A stretch of DNA of 64,000 nucleotides, taken from the NCBI RefSeq assembly GCF_025699485.1, contig NZ_JANUXN010000001.1, positions 1-64,000 on the forward strand. The letters are read 5' to 3'. The notes under the pieces were generated by a model. That model made no database searches, was not told the DNA's origin, and saw only the letters and a list, made by a program, of their open reading frames with translations. This document shows positions 9,092-23,249 of this stretch, one piece after another (position 1 is the stretch's first letter; every line of letters begins with the position of its first letter). Source of the DNA: Thauera carbonicopians (GTDB lineage Bacteria > Pseudomonadota > Gammaproteobacteria > Burkholderiales > Rhodocyclaceae). Both the position numbers and the translations under genes were made by a program.

Positions 9092-11080
9092 ATGAAACAA
9101 GTTTTCAAGCAGTTGCCGCTTGCTGCGGCACTTTCACTGGCTTTGCCGGTGCTGGCCGAAGGGGAAGGGCGCCTCGGCAGCATCGTGGTCACGGCGCCGG
9201 TGATCAGCGCACCACTGACGGTGGAGACCGACCCCAAGGCACCGCGCCAGCCGCTTCCTGCCCACGATGGTGCGGACATGCTGAAGAGCATTCCGGGCTT
9301 CTCGGTCATTCGCAAGGGTGGCACCGATGGTGACCCGGTATTTCGCGGGATGTCCGGTTCGCGTCTCGGCATCCTGCAGGACGGCCAGGAGATCCATGGC
9401 GGTTGCGGCGGCCGGATGGATCCGCCGACGGCCTACGTCTATCCGGAATCCTTCGACCGCGTGACCGTCCTGAAAGGGCCGCAAACCGTGCTTTACGGTT
9501 CCGGCAACTCGGCGGCGGTCGTCCTCTTCGAGCGCGACATCAAGCGGATGACGGACAGCGGCTGGAGCGCCAACGGCAGCTTGACCTTCGGCAGTTGGGG
9601 GCGGAACGATCAGGTTTTCGATGCCAGGGGCGGCAATCCGGATTTCTATGCAAGAGTCGGCGCCACCCGTTCGGACAGCAACAACTACGACGATGGCGAC
9701 GGCAAGGAGATCCATTCCTTCTACACCCGCTGGAGCACGACCGGAGCCCTCGGCTGGACGCCGGACGACGATACCCTGCTGGAGCTCAACTTCGGCCGCA
9801 GCGATGGTGAAGCGGCTTACGCCGACCGCGGCATGGATGGCGCCAGGTTCGAGCGCGAACATGCCGGGCTCCGGTTCGAGAAAAAGAATCTCTCAGCGCT
9901 GATTCGCAAGGTCGAGGCGCATGCCTACTACAGCTACATCGATCATGTGATGGACAACTTCAGCCTGCGGACAAACCGCGGCATGAAGATGCTCAGCAAC
10001 CCGGACCGGCAGACCCTCGGTGCCCGTGCGGCAGCCGTGCTGGCGCCGAGCGAACGGTGGTCGATCACTGTCGGTGCGGATGTCCGGGACGATCAGCACC
10101 GTGTGCGTGGCGGAGTCGATTATCGTGATCAGAAGCGGCAGAAGGACATCGGTTTCGAGCGCCAGGGCCTGTTCGGCGAGGCCAGCTACGTGCTCGACGA
10201 TATCCGCCGTGTCGTTGCGGGGCTGCGCGTCGACGAGCACGAGGTGCACGATTACCGGCCGGCGTCCGCTACCCGCGGCATGAGCGTCGACAAGACGCTC
10301 AAAAGCGGATTCGGCCGTTACGAGGCTGACTTCGCTGAAGGTGCCGGGACCTGGTATGCGGGTGTAGGCTATGTCGAACGCTTCCCCGATTTCTGGGAGT
10401 TCATGCGTGCCGACAGCGGCAATGCCGCCAATGGCGCGCGCTTCGATACGCTGAAGCCGGAGAAGACCACTCAGCTCGACGTCGGTGCAGACTGGAGCGT
10501 TGGTGCCTGGTCGGCCTCGGTGTCCGGCTTCTACTCGAAGGTCGATGATTACATCCTGCTGCGCTGGGTGAATCCGTCGACCGCGCGCGTCCGCAACATC
10601 GACGCCACGGTCTATGGCCTGGAAGGCGATGCGACCTGGCGGTTCGCGCCGAACTGGCAAGCGGTGGGCACCGTGGCCTGGGTGCGTGGCGGCAACGATA
10701 CCGACGGCAAGGCGCTGGCGCAGCAACCGCCGCTGGAGGCGAGGTTCGTACTCGAGTACGACGACCGCCGTTTCTCCTATGGCGCGATGCTGCGCGTGGT
10801 TGCCAGCCAGAACCGCTACGACCTGGGCTCGGGCAGCATCGTCGCGAATGGCCAGGATCTCGGGCCGACCAGCGGTTTCGCGACGCTGTCGCTCAATGCC
10901 GGCTGGCGCCCGAACAAGTCCGCCTTGCTGACTGCCGGCGTCGATAACGTTTTCGACCGCAAGTACAGCGAGCATCTCGGCAAGGGCGGCTGGGACTTTG
11001 CCGGCGGCGCCGTGACCAGCGAGCGCATCAACGAACCGGGGCGTACGTTCTGGGTGAAGGCACAGATCGCGCTCGACTGA
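9092..11080 (+). CDS. TonB-dependent copper receptor (NosA/OprC-like)
   Basis: 662-residue outer-membrane receptor: signal peptide (about 1-22), plug domain with DMLKSIPGFSV, DPVFRGMSGSR and VLKGPQTVLYGSG, then a 22-strand-type beta-barrel ending in an aromatic-rich strand. The plug carries a Cys-His motif (IHGGCGGRMD) and resembles the copper-receptor subfamily that includes Pseudomonas OprC and Pseudomonas stutzeri NosA, needed for copper supply to nitrous oxide reductase. ATG 9092 gives a good signal peptide. Downstream of DUF2946 and PCuAC, so the three probably form one copper-acquisition unit. The substrate is inferred from subfamily and neighbours. Confidence 0.9.
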   Translation: MKQVFKQLPLAAALSLALPVLAEGEGRLGSIVVTAPVISAPLTVETDPKAPRQPLPAHDGADMLKSIPGFSVIRKGGTDGDPVFRGMSGSRLGILQDGQEIHGGCGGRMDPPTAYVYPESFDRVTVLKGPQTVLYGSGNSAAVVLFERDIKRMTDSGWSANGSLTFGSWGRNDQVFDARGGNPDFYARVGATRSDSNNYDDGDGKEIHSFYTRWSTTGALGWTPDDDTLLELNFGRSDGEAAYADRGMDGARFEREHAGLRFEKKNLSALIRKVEAHAYYSYIDHVMDNFSLRTNRGMKMLSNPDRQTLGARAAAVLAPSERWSITVGADVRDDQHRVRGGVDYRDQKRQKDIGFERQGLFGEASYVLDDIRRVVAGLRVDEHEVHDYRPASATRGMSVDKTLKSGFGRYEADFAEGAGTWYAGVGYVERFPDFWEFMRADSGNAANGARFDTLKPEKTTQLDVGADWSVGAWSASVSGFYSKVDDYILLRWVNPSTARVRNIDATVYGLEGDATWRFAPNWQAVGTVAWVRGGNDTDGKALAQQPPLEARFVLEYDDRRFSYGAMLRVVASQNRYDLGSGSIVANGQDLGPTSGFATLSLNAGWRPNKSALLTAGVDNVFDRKYSEHLGKGGWDFAGGAVTSERINEPGRTFWVKAQIALD

Positions 11081-11090
11081 CAGGGGCAGC

Positions 11091-11135
11091 AAAAAGCCCC
11101 GCGGCCAGGGTGCAGTTCCTCCTGGCCGCGGGGCT
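11091..11135 (-). terminator. Terminator of the ETF-QO transcript (shared convergent hairpin)
   Basis: Perfect 15-bp stem AGCCCCGCGGCCAGG (11095-11109) / CCTGGCCGCGGGGCT (11121-11135), 11-base loop. On the minus strand it is followed by a T-run (complement of 11091-11095), so it ends the ETF-QO transcript; the same hairpin may slow transcription from the copper receptor on the plus strand. Confidence 0.88.
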
Positions 11136-11176
11136 TCGTCGATTCTGGGCTCGGCGGCAGCCGGCAGGCTATGCCG

Positions 11177-12814
11177 TCACATCCCCTGGTAAATCGGCCC
11201 CTCGCCGCCCTGGGGCACGACCCAGTCGATGTTCTGCGTCGGGTCCTTGATGTCGCAGGTCTTGCAGTGCACACAGTTCTGCGCGTTGATCTGCAGCCGC
11301 GGCCCGGCTTCCTCCTGCACGATCTCATACACCCCGGCCGGGCAGTAGCGCTGCTCGGGCGCGTCGTACCTGGCCAGGTTGATCGCGATCGGCACCGTGG
11401 CGTCCTTCAGCCGCAGGTGGCAGGGCTGCTCTTCCTCGTGGTTGGTGTTCGACAGGAACACCGAAGAGAGCCGATCGAAGCTCAGCACGCCGTCCGGTTT
11501 CGGGTAGTCGATCTTCGCGCAGTCGGCCGCCGGCTTGAGCGCGGTGTGATCCGCCGTGTTGTGCAGCGTCCACGGCACCTTGCCCTTGAACAGCACCTGG
11601 TCGATGCCGAACAGCAGCGAGCCCAGGTACAGGCCTTTCTTCATGTAGGGCTTGAAGTTGCGCGTCTTGTGCAGCTCGGCGTGCAGCCAGGAGTCCTGGA
11701 AAGCGGCCGGGTAGGCGGTCAGCGCATCGCGCTGGCGTTCCTGTGCCAGGGCTTCGAAGGCCGCTTCGGCGGCGAGCATGCCCGACTTGATCGCCGCATG
11801 GCTGCCCTTGATGCGCGCCGCGTTCAGAAAGCCGGCGTCGTCGCCGATCAGCGCCCCGCCCGGGAAGATCAGCCGCGGCAGGCTCTGCAGCCCGCCCGCG
11901 GCGATGGCGCGGGCGCCGTACTGCAGCCGCTTGCCGCCTTCGAGATATTTGCGGATCTCGGGGTGGGTCTTGTAGCGCTGCATCTCCTCGAAGGGCGACA
12001 GGTGCGGGTTGCTGTAGTTCAGGCCCACCACGTAGCCGACCGCGACCAGGTTGTCCTCGAGGTGATAGACGAAGCCGCCGCCGTAGGTGGCGCTGTCCAT
12101 CGGCCAGCCGGCGGTGTGCACGACCAGGCCGGGGCGGTGGTGCTCGGGTTTGACTTCCCACAGCTCCTTGATGCCGATGCCGTAGGTCTGCGGGTCGGCG
12201 CCGTCGCGCAAGTCGTACTTCGCTTCGAGCTGCTTGCCCAAGTGGCCGCGACAGCCTTCGGCGAACAGGGTGTATCTGGCGTGCAGTTCCATGCCCGGCT
12301 GGTGGTGCGGGCCCGGCGTGCCGTCGCGGTTCAGGCCCATGTCGCCGGTGGCGACGCCCTTCACCGCACCGGCCTCGTCGTACAGGATCTCGGCACCGGC
12401 AAAGCCCGGATAGACTTCCACCCCCAGCGCCTCGGCCTGCTCGCCGAGCCACTTGACCACGTTGCCCAGGCGCACGATGTAGTTGCCGTGGTTGACGAAA
12501 CAGTCCGGCAGCAGCCCGTTGGGGAGCTGGCGCGCGCCGGTCTCGTCGAGGAACAGCACCTTGTCCTCGGTCACCGCGGTCTTGAGCGGCGCGCCCTGCG
12601 CCTTCCAGTCCGGAATCAGTTCGGTGAGTGCGCGCGGGTCCATCACCGCGCCCGACAGGATGTGGGCGCCGAGCTCGGCCGCCTTCTCGATCAGGCACAC
12701 CGACAGTTCCCGGCCCTGCGCCGACGCCAGCTGCTTGAGCCGGATCGCCGACGACAGCCCTGCCGGGCCGCCGCCCACGATCAGTACGTCGAACTCCATC
12801 GATTCGCGTTCCAT
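11177..12814 (-). CDS. Electron transfer flavoprotein-ubiquinone oxidoreductase
   Basis: 545-residue ETF-QO. It moves electrons from reduced electron transfer flavoprotein (loaded by acyl-CoA dehydrogenases) to ubiquinone at the cytoplasmic membrane. The N-terminus has the FAD dinucleotide-binding motif DVLIVGGGPAGLSSA; the C-terminus has the 4Fe-4S ferredoxin-like cluster ligands CVHCKTC and the end of the CPAG block (Cys at YCPAGVYE). Full family length. ATG at 12814 has AGGAG about nine bases upstream. Single gene with its own terminator at 11091-11135. It is divergent from an acyl-CoA thioesterase, with a palindrome between them that may co-regulate both. Confidence 0.96.
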   Translation of the reverse strand: MERESMEFDVLIVGGGPAGLSSAIRLKQLASAQGRELSVCLIEKAAELGAHILSGAVMDPRALTELIPDWKAQGAPLKTAVTEDKVLFLDETGARQLPNGLLPDCFVNHGNYIVRLGNVVKWLGEQAEALGVEVYPGFAGAEILYDEAGAVKGVATGDMGLNRDGTPGPHHQPGMELHARYTLFAEGCRGHLGKQLEAKYDLRDGADPQTYGIGIKELWEVKPEHHRPGLVVHTAGWPMDSATYGGGFVYHLEDNLVAVGYVVGLNYSNPHLSPFEEMQRYKTHPEIRKYLEGGKRLQYGARAIAAGGLQSLPRLIFPGGALIGDDAGFLNAARIKGSHAAIKSGMLAAEAAFEALAQERQRDALTAYPAAFQDSWLHAELHKTRNFKPYMKKGLYLGSLLFGIDQVLFKGKVPWTLHNTADHTALKPAADCAKIDYPKPDGVLSFDRLSSVFLSNTNHEEEQPCHLRLKDATVPIAINLARYDAPEQRYCPAGVYEIVQEEAGPRLQINAQNCVHCKTCDIKDPTQNIDWVVPQGGEGPIYQGM

Positions 12815-12913
12815 CCTGTTCTCCTGTGCGCGAAGGTATGCTTCGCTTTCTTGCCGATTTGCGAAACGGCTTAGTTTAAACGGTCGCGAGTAGTCCGTAA
12901 GCCTGCCTCGCTG

Positions 12914-12933
12914 AACATACGGATGCGTATGTT
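12914..12933. promoter_or_regulatory. 20-bp operator-like palindrome
   Basis: AACATACG (12914-12921) and CGTATGTT (12926-12933) form a perfect 8-bp inverted repeat with a 4-base spacer. It lies in the divergent region between ETF-QO and the thioesterase/acetoacetyl-CoA synthetase genes. Size and symmetry fit a TetR- or GntR-type dimer site; the binding protein is not identified. Confidence 0.55.
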
Positions 12934-13002
12934 ACAGTGTGCGTGCGATTGAAAAAAGCCGGTCGAACAAGGCCGGTCAGAACGAACAATGGAGACGACA
13001 AC

Positions 13003-13422
13003 ATGAAAGAAGGGGCAAAGCTCGTCCATACGACCCGTATTCCGGTGCGCTGGGGCGACATGGACGCCTACGGCCACGTCAACAACACGGTCTATTTCCG
13101 CTATTTCGAGCAGGCCCGCTGCGAATGGGCCGAGAAGATGGGTTTCCAGGTCAGCCCGAAGGAGACGGCCGGGCCGGTGATCATCAATGCCAGCTGCACC
13201 TTTTTCGCGCCGGTCAACTATCCTGCAACCGTCGTCGTCAGGATGTACGCTGGCGAGTTGGGACGTACGAGCGTGATGACATGGTACGAGCTCTACGTCG
13301 AGGGAGAGGACAGGCTCTACGCCGAAGGCGCGGCGAAGACGGTATGGATGGACAACGCCACCGGCAGGTCCGCGCCCTTGCCCGAAGCGATCCGGGCGCT
13401 GCTCGACAGCGCTGCCGGCTGA
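13003..13422 (+). CDS. Acyl-CoA thioesterase, YbgC/4HBT hot-dog family
   Basis: 139 residues, hot-dog fold. The 4HBT signature RWGDMDAYGHVNNTVYFRYFE contains the catalytic Asp and the HVNN/YFRYFE helix found in 4-hydroxybenzoyl-CoA thioesterase relatives. It hydrolyses acyl-CoA to free acid and CoA; the natural acyl group is unknown. ATG 13003 has GGAG eight bases upstream. Acetoacetyl-CoA synthetase follows 75 bases later on the same strand, and ETF-QO is divergent, so the context points to fatty-acid or branched-chain acid metabolism. Confidence 0.85.
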   Translation: MKEGAKLVHTTRIPVRWGDMDAYGHVNNTVYFRYFEQARCEWAEKMGFQVSPKETAGPVIINASCTFFAPVNYPATVVVRMYAGELGRTSVMTWYELYVEGEDRLYAEGAAKTVWMDNATGRSAPLPEAIRALLDSAAG

Positions 13423-13497
13423 ACATTCGACCGCAGGAGCGCCGGAATAGCAGGCAGCTCAACTTGCGTGAATATCGATCGATGGTGAGGAGACATC

Positions 13498-15489
<1,992 letters not shown>

Positions 15490-15504
15490 GACCAGGAGAA
15501 CGAC

Positions 15505-16047
15505 GTGCTGATGAACCGTGAGAAATCCGTCCTGCTGATCATCGACGTGCAGGCGAAGCTGGCTCCTTTCATTCACGACAAGGACGCAGTCGAGGCCAAC
15601 TGCATCTGGCTGGCGCAGGTCGCCGGGCGCATCGGAGTGCCCATCGTCGTCACCGAACATTTCCCCGACAAGATCGGCGGCACGCTGGAGTCGGTGCGCG
15701 CCGCCACTGCCGGCGCGCAGTACGTCGGCAAGCAGTGCTTTTCGGCACAGGGCGATGGCTGCCTGGCCGGCACCGCGGTGGCGGATTGCCGCCAGGTCAT
15801 CATGTGCGGCACCGAAGCCCATGTCTGCGTGCAGCAGACCGCGCTCGACCTGCGCTGGGCAGGCAAGGAAGTGTTCATCGTCGCCGAGGCTGCCGGCTCG
15901 CGCGATCCGGCCAACCGCGACCTGGCCTTCGCGCGCATGCGCAGCCACGGCATCGAGATCGTGTCGCGCGAGATGGTCGCCTTCGAATGGCTGCAGCGCG
16001 GCGGCACCGAACTCTTTCGTGAGGTGAACCGGGATTTCATCCGTTGA
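15505..16047 (+). CDS. Isochorismatase-family cysteine hydrolase
   Basis: 180 residues with the isochorismatase/YcaC fold: Asp in LLIIDVQ, Lys region near DKIGGT, and the catalytic Cys environment CGTEAHVCVQQTALDL. Members hydrolyse isochorismate, nicotinamide, N-carbamoylsarcosine or unknown amides; the substrate here cannot be read. GTG 15505 is preferred because AGGAG ends six bases before it; ATG 15511 would shorten the protein by two residues. It follows the acetoacetyl-CoA synthetase gene closely and is probably in that operon. Confidence 0.83.
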   Translation: MLMNREKSVLLIIDVQAKLAPFIHDKDAVEANCIWLAQVAGRIGVPIVVTEHFPDKIGGTLESVRAATAGAQYVGKQCFSAQGDGCLAGTAVADCRQVIMCGTEAHVCVQQTALDLRWAGKEVFIVAEAAGSRDPANRDLAFARMRSHGIEIVSREMVAFEWLQRGGTELFREVNRDFIR

Positions 16048-16387
16048 GCCCGCCGCCGAGGCATTGATGAAGCGGGTTTGCCAGCGTCATTTGACGGGAT
16101 CATTTTCCGGAGGTGGGATGTTGCGGTACAGCATGTGATATCGGCCTTTCGGATGCTGATCAGGGCCAGTTTCTGTCGATCTGCTTTGTTGCGGTGCGGA
16201 TCTGTTGCCCGAACAGGGTGTGCGCACTTTGCCAGACCCGTGCCAATCGTCTAGGATTCGGCTGGATTTCCCTTTTTTCCCGGGATGGGCCGGCCTTGGG
16301 CAGGCACTTCCATCCCGGCGGAGACGGGAAATCCCTTCCCCTTCACGCTCGTCTGGCAGTGTCGCCAACAAAACAACGGAGAAATAA
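16048..16387. other. 340-base non-coding stretch upstream of aqpZ
   Basis: No convincing gene. A strong GGAGGTGGG site precedes ATG 16118, but that frame closes after six codons (MLRYSM). The stretch presumably holds the aqpZ promoter and 5' untranslated region; CGGAG occurs seven bases before the aqpZ start. I see no clear sigma-70 promoter. Confidence 0.5.
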
Positions 16388-17080
16388 ATGAACAAATATG
16401 GTGCGGAGTTCTTCGGAACTTTCTGGCTGGTCCTGGGCGGCTGCGGCAGCGCCGTGCTGGCCGCGGCCTTCCCGGATGTCGGCATCGGCCTGCTGGGCGT
16501 GTCGCTGGCGTTCGGCCTGACCGTGTTGACGATGGCCTTCGCCATCGGCCACATCTCGGGCTGCCACCTCAACCCGGCGGTGTCGATCGGCCTGTGGGCC
16601 GGTGGCCGTTTCCCGGCCAAGGAACTGCTTCCCTACATCGTCGCCCAGGTGCTGGGCGGCATCGCCGCGGGCGGCGTGCTCTACCTGATCGCCACCGGCA
16701 AGGCCGGCTTCGACGTCTCCGGCGGCTTCGCCTCGAACGGCTACGGCGAGCATTCGCCCGGCGGCTACAGCCTGCAGGCGGCGCTGATCACCGAAGTGGT
16801 CATGACCATGATGTTCCTGATCGTCATCCTCGGTGCCACCGACAAGCGTGCGCCGCAGGGCTTCGCGCCGATCGCCATCGGCCTGTGCCTGACGCTGATC
16901 CACCTGATCAGCATCCCGGTCACCAACACCTCGGTCAACCCGGCGCGCAGCACCGGCGTGGCGGTCTTCGTCGGCGACTGGGCGACGGCCCAACTTTGGC
17001 TGTTCTGGATCGCGCCGATCATCGGCGCGGTGCTCGGCGCCGTGATCTATCGCTGCATCGGCTGCGAAAAGAAGGCTTGA
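16388..17080 (+). CDS. aqpZ: Aquaporin Z (water channel)
   Basis: 230-residue major intrinsic protein with six membrane helices and the two NPA half-helix motifs, HLNPAVS and SVNPARST. The sequence is close to Escherichia coli AqpZ throughout, including [26 protein letters not shown] and [17 protein letters not shown], so water rather than glycerol is the likely substrate. One difference is Cys in GCHLNPA where E. coli has Gly. ATG 16388 follows CGGAG. Single gene; an inverted repeat lies just downstream at 17101-17158. Confidence 0.95.
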   Translation: MNKYGAEFFGTFWLVLGGCGSAVLAAAFPDVGIGLLGVSLAFGLTVLTMAFAIGHISGCHLNPAVSIGLWAGGRFPAKELLPYIVAQVLGGIAAGGVLYLIATGKAGFDVSGGFASNGYGEHSPGGYSLQAALITEVVMTMMFLIVILGATDKRAPQGFAPIAIGLCLTLIHLISIPVTNTSVNPARSTGVAVFVGDWATAQLWLFWIAPIIGAVLGAVIYRCIGCEKKA

Positions 17081-17100
17081 GCATACCCCACGGGCGCAAG

Positions 17101-17158
17101 CGGCCCCTGTTCCATTCACTCCAGGCCCTGATGGCTGAAGGGGATGGAGCAGGGGCCG
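17101..17158. repeat. Long inverted repeat after aqpZ
   Basis: CGGCCCCTGTTCCAT (17101-17115) pairs with ATGGAGCAGGGGCCG (17144-17158) with one G-T-type mismatch and a 28-base loop. No T-run follows, so it is not a typical intrinsic terminator; a Rho-independent-like pause or mRNA 3' stabiliser is possible. Confidence 0.5.
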
Positions 17159-17248
17159 TCTGCCGTATGCGCGGACAGGCGCATGAATACCGTTGTTGCA
17201 GTTGACCGTGCTCCGCGGGCTCCGGCGTACTGACTTAGATCGGACTGA

Positions 17249-18922
<1,674 letters not shown>

Positions 18923-18933
18923 AGGAGCGAAGC

Positions 18934-19773
18934 ATGAACCTGTGTGGTTTCGAAGTCGGACTCGACAAGCCCTTCTTCCTCATCGCCGGCCCCTGCGTGG
19001 CCGAATCCGAGCAGATGTGTCTGGACATCGCCGGCCAGATGAAGGAGATCTGCGGCGAACTGGGCATTCCGTACATCTTCAAGGCCTCCTACGACAAGGC
19101 CAACCGCAGCTCGGGCAGGAGCTTCCGCGGCCACGGCATGGATGCCGGGCTCAAGATGCTCGAAACAGTGAAGAGACAGCTCGCTCTGCCGGTGCTGACC
19201 GACGTCCATACCATCGAGGAAATCCCGGTGGTGGCCTCGGTCGTCGATGTGCTGCAGACGCCAGCCTTCCTGTGCCGCCAGACCGATTTCATCCATGCGG
19301 TGGCGGCCAGCGGCAAGCCGGTCAACATCAAGAAGGGCCAGTTCCTCGCCCCGGGCGACATGAAGAACGTCGCCGACAAGGCGCGCGAGGCCAATGGCGG
19401 TGCTGACACCATCATGGTCTGCGAGCGCGGCGCCTCCTTCGGCTACAACAACCTCGTCTCCGACATGCGTTCGCTGGCGATCATGCGCGACACCGGCTGT
19501 CCGGTGGTGTTCGATGCCACCCATTCGGTGCAGCTGCCGGGCGGGCAGGGCACGGCTTCGGGCGGCCAGCGCGAGTTCGTGCCGGTGCTGGCGCGTGCGG
19601 CGGTCGCGGTCGGCGTGGCGGGCCTGTTCATGGAAACACATCCCGATCCGGCCAAGGCGCTGTCCGACGGCCCCAACGCCTGGCCGCTGCCGAAGATGAA
19701 GGCCTTGCTGGCGACGCTGAAGGAGATCGACGCGCTGGTCAAGCGCGAAGGCTTCCTCGAAACCACGCTCTGA
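18934..19773 (+). CDS. kdsA: 3-deoxy-8-phosphooctulonate (KDO-8-phosphate) synthase
   Basis: 279 residues, DAHP/KDO8P synthase TIM barrel. It condenses phosphoenolpyruvate with arabinose-5-phosphate for the lipopolysaccharide inner core. Visible family segments: [37 protein letters not shown]-like [40 protein letters not shown] and [17 protein letters not shown] precedes the ATG. The Asn-containing DKANRSS motif points to the metal-independent class; this is inferred from the family pattern. Confidence 0.97.
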   Translation: MNLCGFEVGLDKPFFLIAGPCVAESEQMCLDIAGQMKEICGELGIPYIFKASYDKANRSSGRSFRGHGMDAGLKMLETVKRQLALPVLTDVHTIEEIPVVASVVDVLQTPAFLCRQTDFIHAVAASGKPVNIKKGQFLAPGDMKNVADKAREANGGADTIMVCERGASFGYNNLVSDMRSLAIMRDTGCPVVFDATHSVQLPGGQGTASGGQREFVPVLARAAVAVGVAGLFMETHPDPAKALSDGPNAWPLPKMKALLATLKEIDALVKREGFLETTL

Positions 19774-19910
19774 AAATGGCTGGGCGGCGGCGGTATCCGC
19801 ACGGACTGATGAGCGCTATAGCGCGGCGGCGCCCACAAGGCGGCGCGCGGGCGCGAGCATTCTTTCTGCCGGGTCATGCCCCCGCGTGATCGATTCGAAT
19901 CATCCCGTAA

Positions 19911-21212
<1,302 letters not shown>

Positions 21213-21230
21213 GCACTGAGGCACGGCCGA

Positions 21231-21257
21231 GGCCGGCGGATCGTCCGCCGGCCTTTG
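21231..21257 (+). terminator. Terminator-like hairpin between eno and ftsB
   Basis: Perfect 10-bp stem GGCCGGCGGA (21231-21240) / TCCGCCGGCC (21244-21253), TCG loop, followed by TTTG. The short T-run suggests partial termination, which would lower ftsB relative to eno. Confidence 0.6.
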
Positions 21258-21285
21258 TCGCACCTGCACTGGCGGTATTCCTTCC

Positions 21286-21558
21286 ATGCGCTGGCCCATC
21301 CTGATCCTGCTCGCCCTCGTCGTGCTGCTGCAGTACCCGCTCTGGCTGGGGAAGGGGGGCTGGCTGCGGGTGTGGGAAGTCGACCGTCTGCTGCAGGCGC
21401 AGCGCGCCGAGAACCTGCGTCTCGAACAGCGCAACGCCGGTCTCGATGCCGAAGTGCGCGATCTCAAGTCGGGTAACGAGGCGATCGAGGAGCGGGCACG
21501 CTTCGAGCTCGGCCTGACCCGGCCGGAAGAAATCTACGTGCAGGTGCCGCAGAAATAG
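21286..21558 (+). CDS. ftsB: Cell division protein FtsB
   Basis: 90-residue bitopic membrane protein: one N-terminal membrane helix (about residues 4-20), then a periplasmic coiled coil rich in Leu/Glu/Arg, ending with the FtsB-type ERARFELGLTRPEEIYVQV segment. FtsB bridges FtsL and FtsQ at the division septum. Size, topology and position directly after eno are diagnostic in beta- and gammaproteobacteria. Confidence 0.93.
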   Translation: MRWPILILLALVVLLQYPLWLGKGGWLRVWEVDRLLQAQRAENLRLEQRNAGLDAEVRDLKSGNEAIEERARFELGLTRPEEIYVQVPQK

Positions 21559-21663
21559 GGCTGTGCGCTGCCACGCCGTGCACGGCGCGAAAAAACCGAA
21601 TGGAAGCCGGGCGCAAGGGTTCGTGCCGGTAATTGGCATGCCCGCTGTCGGGCGGGCCATGGC

Positions 21664-22227
21664 TCAGTTCAGGGCGATCAGCGTCCGTGCGCCGTCGATG
21701 CGCGGCGCGAAGTAGCGGTTGTCCAGCCTTTCCACGCGGACGCTGCCGCGGCTGGATGGCGCATGGATGAAGCGGCCGTCGCCGATGTAGATGCCCATGT
21801 GCGAATGGCGGCGTTTCAGGGTGTTGAAGAACACCAGGTCGCCGGGCTGGAGCTGATTGACCTTGATCGGCCGCGTGCGGTCGGCGATCTGGGCGGCGTT
21901 GTGCGGCAGGCGCTTGCCGCTGATGTTCTCGACGATCCAGGCCACCATGCCGCTGCAGTCCAGGCCCGCTTCGGGGTTGCGTCCGCCGAAGCGGTAGCCG
22001 GTGTCGAGCAGGCCGAGCGCGAACAGCACCATTTCCTGCGCATGGGCTTCGTCTTCGAGCGTGAAGTAGCGGGACTGGGTGATGGGAGCATCCGTCGTCG
22101 CATGCGGACCGGGCGCGGGCGCCGAGCTGCAGCCGGCGAGGAGGGCTGCAGCGAGCGCGGCGATGCCGGCAAGGCGGATGGCCGGGCGTGGAGCGGGTGT
22201 CGATGCGTGTTCCATGCGCGCAAACAT
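21664..22227 (-). CDS. NlpC/P60-family lipoprotein peptidase
   Basis: 187 residues. A lipoprotein signal with lipobox LLAGC ends near residue 33; the mature part is an NlpC/P60 cysteine peptidase with catalytic Cys in LDCSGMV, His in HSHMGIYIG and the third polar residue in FIHAPSS. Such enzymes cut D-Glu-meso-diaminopimelate bonds in peptidoglycan. Two ATG starts (22227 and 22215) are possible and neither has a good Shine-Dalgarno; both give a working signal peptide. It is convergent with ftsB. Confidence 0.87.
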   Translation of the reverse strand: MFARMEHASTPAPRPAIRLAGIAALAAALLAGCSSAPAPGPHATTDAPITQSRYFTLEDEAHAQEMVLFALGLLDTGYRFGGRNPEAGLDCSGMVAWIVENISGKRLPHNAAQIADRTRPIKVNQLQPGDLVFFNTLKRRHSHMGIYIGDGRFIHAPSSRGSVRVERLDNRYFAPRIDGARTLIALN

Positions 22228-22299
22228 AATCGAGCCGGCCTGCCGCGTCCAGCGCGGCAGCCGGCAATGGCAAGCCAGGGCTTGCAGGCCCGGCCTGCT

Positions 22300-23025
22300 T
22301 CAGTCCAGCAATTCGATGCGGCCGTTGATGTTGACTGCCAGTTCGCTCTCGCCGCCTTCGAGCGGCGCTGGCGCGTGCGCCGCATCGGCCATCATCGCCG
22401 GCGCGGCCTGCATGCGATACCTGATCGGCGGCAGGCCGCCGCTGTCACCGATCGACATATGCACGATGCGGTATTGCTTGCCGAGGGTCTTGGCGATCAG
22501 CGCCGCGCGCTGCTCGAAAGCCTGAATCGCGCTGACGGTGGCTTCCTCTTCCGCCTTGCGCCGGGTCTCGGGCGCGGGCTGCATGGCGACGCCCGACAAG
22601 GCCAGATCCGACTGCAGCCTGCCGATCAGCTCCGACAGCGCACCGAGGTCACGGCTTTCGATGCGGATCTCCGAGCGCATGCGCCACGATTCGATCTTCC
22701 CCTGGCCGTTCTTCGCATACACCGGCCAGGTCGATACCCCGCCGGACTGGGCTTTCACGCTGGCGAAGCCACGCGCCAGGTCGAGCGCCTTGCTGATACG
22801 CCGATTGATTTCCTTCGCCAGCACAGCCGCATCCTTGCCGTTGCTTTCAGCATAGAGGGTGGCGATGCCGAGGTCGTTCGGTGCTGCCTGGCTTGCGTTC
22901 GCCGAGAATTCGATGGTTTGCTGCTGACGGGCGTTCTGCTCGGGTGAGGCAAGCGCGACAGTTGCGGCAAGCGGCGAGACGAGGGCGGCGCCGAGGATGA
23001 TGCTGGGCCAGAGGCGAAGAGACAT
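22300..23025 (-). CDS. SIMPL (DUF541) domain periplasmic protein
   Basis: 241 residues with a signal peptide (about 1-27, ALASPEQ) and a SIMPL/DUF541 domain (roughly 40-240). The domain has no catalytic residues; members such as E. coli YggE are periplasmic and linked to oxidative stress, but molecular function is not established. ATG 23025 is chosen because GGGAG lies eight bases upstream. It lies upstream of the NlpC gene on the same strand with an 72-base gap, and is divergent from the EamA transporter. Confidence 0.83.
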   Translation of the reverse strand: MSLRLWPSIILGAALVSPLAATVALASPEQNARQQQTIEFSANASQAAPNDLGIATLYAESNGKDAAVLAKEINRRISKALDLARGFASVKAQSGGVSTWPVYAKNGQGKIESWRMRSEIRIESRDLGALSELIGRLQSDLALSGVAMQPAPETRRKAEEEATVSAIQAFEQRAALIAKTLGKQYRIVHMSIGDSGGLPPIRYRMQAAPAMMADAAHAPAPLEGGESELAVNINGRIELLD

Positions 23026-23249
23026 GGGCGAACTCCCGGGATTGATGATCGATGAATGGCCGGCGCCTGCCGCGGTGGCGCGCATGCAGGTCGCCGTATC
23101 CGGTATACCGCAATTCGCCGCTCGGCGGGGCAGGCGGGTGTAAGTGTGCATTGCCCGGCGATTTCCGGCGTTCGGTGGGCCTCTGCGGTCCCCGCGATTG
23201 ACCCCCGCGCGGCGCGCAGGCATGCTTGCCGACTTTTGCCGCCAGCATC

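Noticed and set aside
16118-16138. Six-codon reading frame after a strong GGAGG site upstream of aqpZ
   Set aside because: Too short to assess, no sign of attenuation hairpin; possible by chance.
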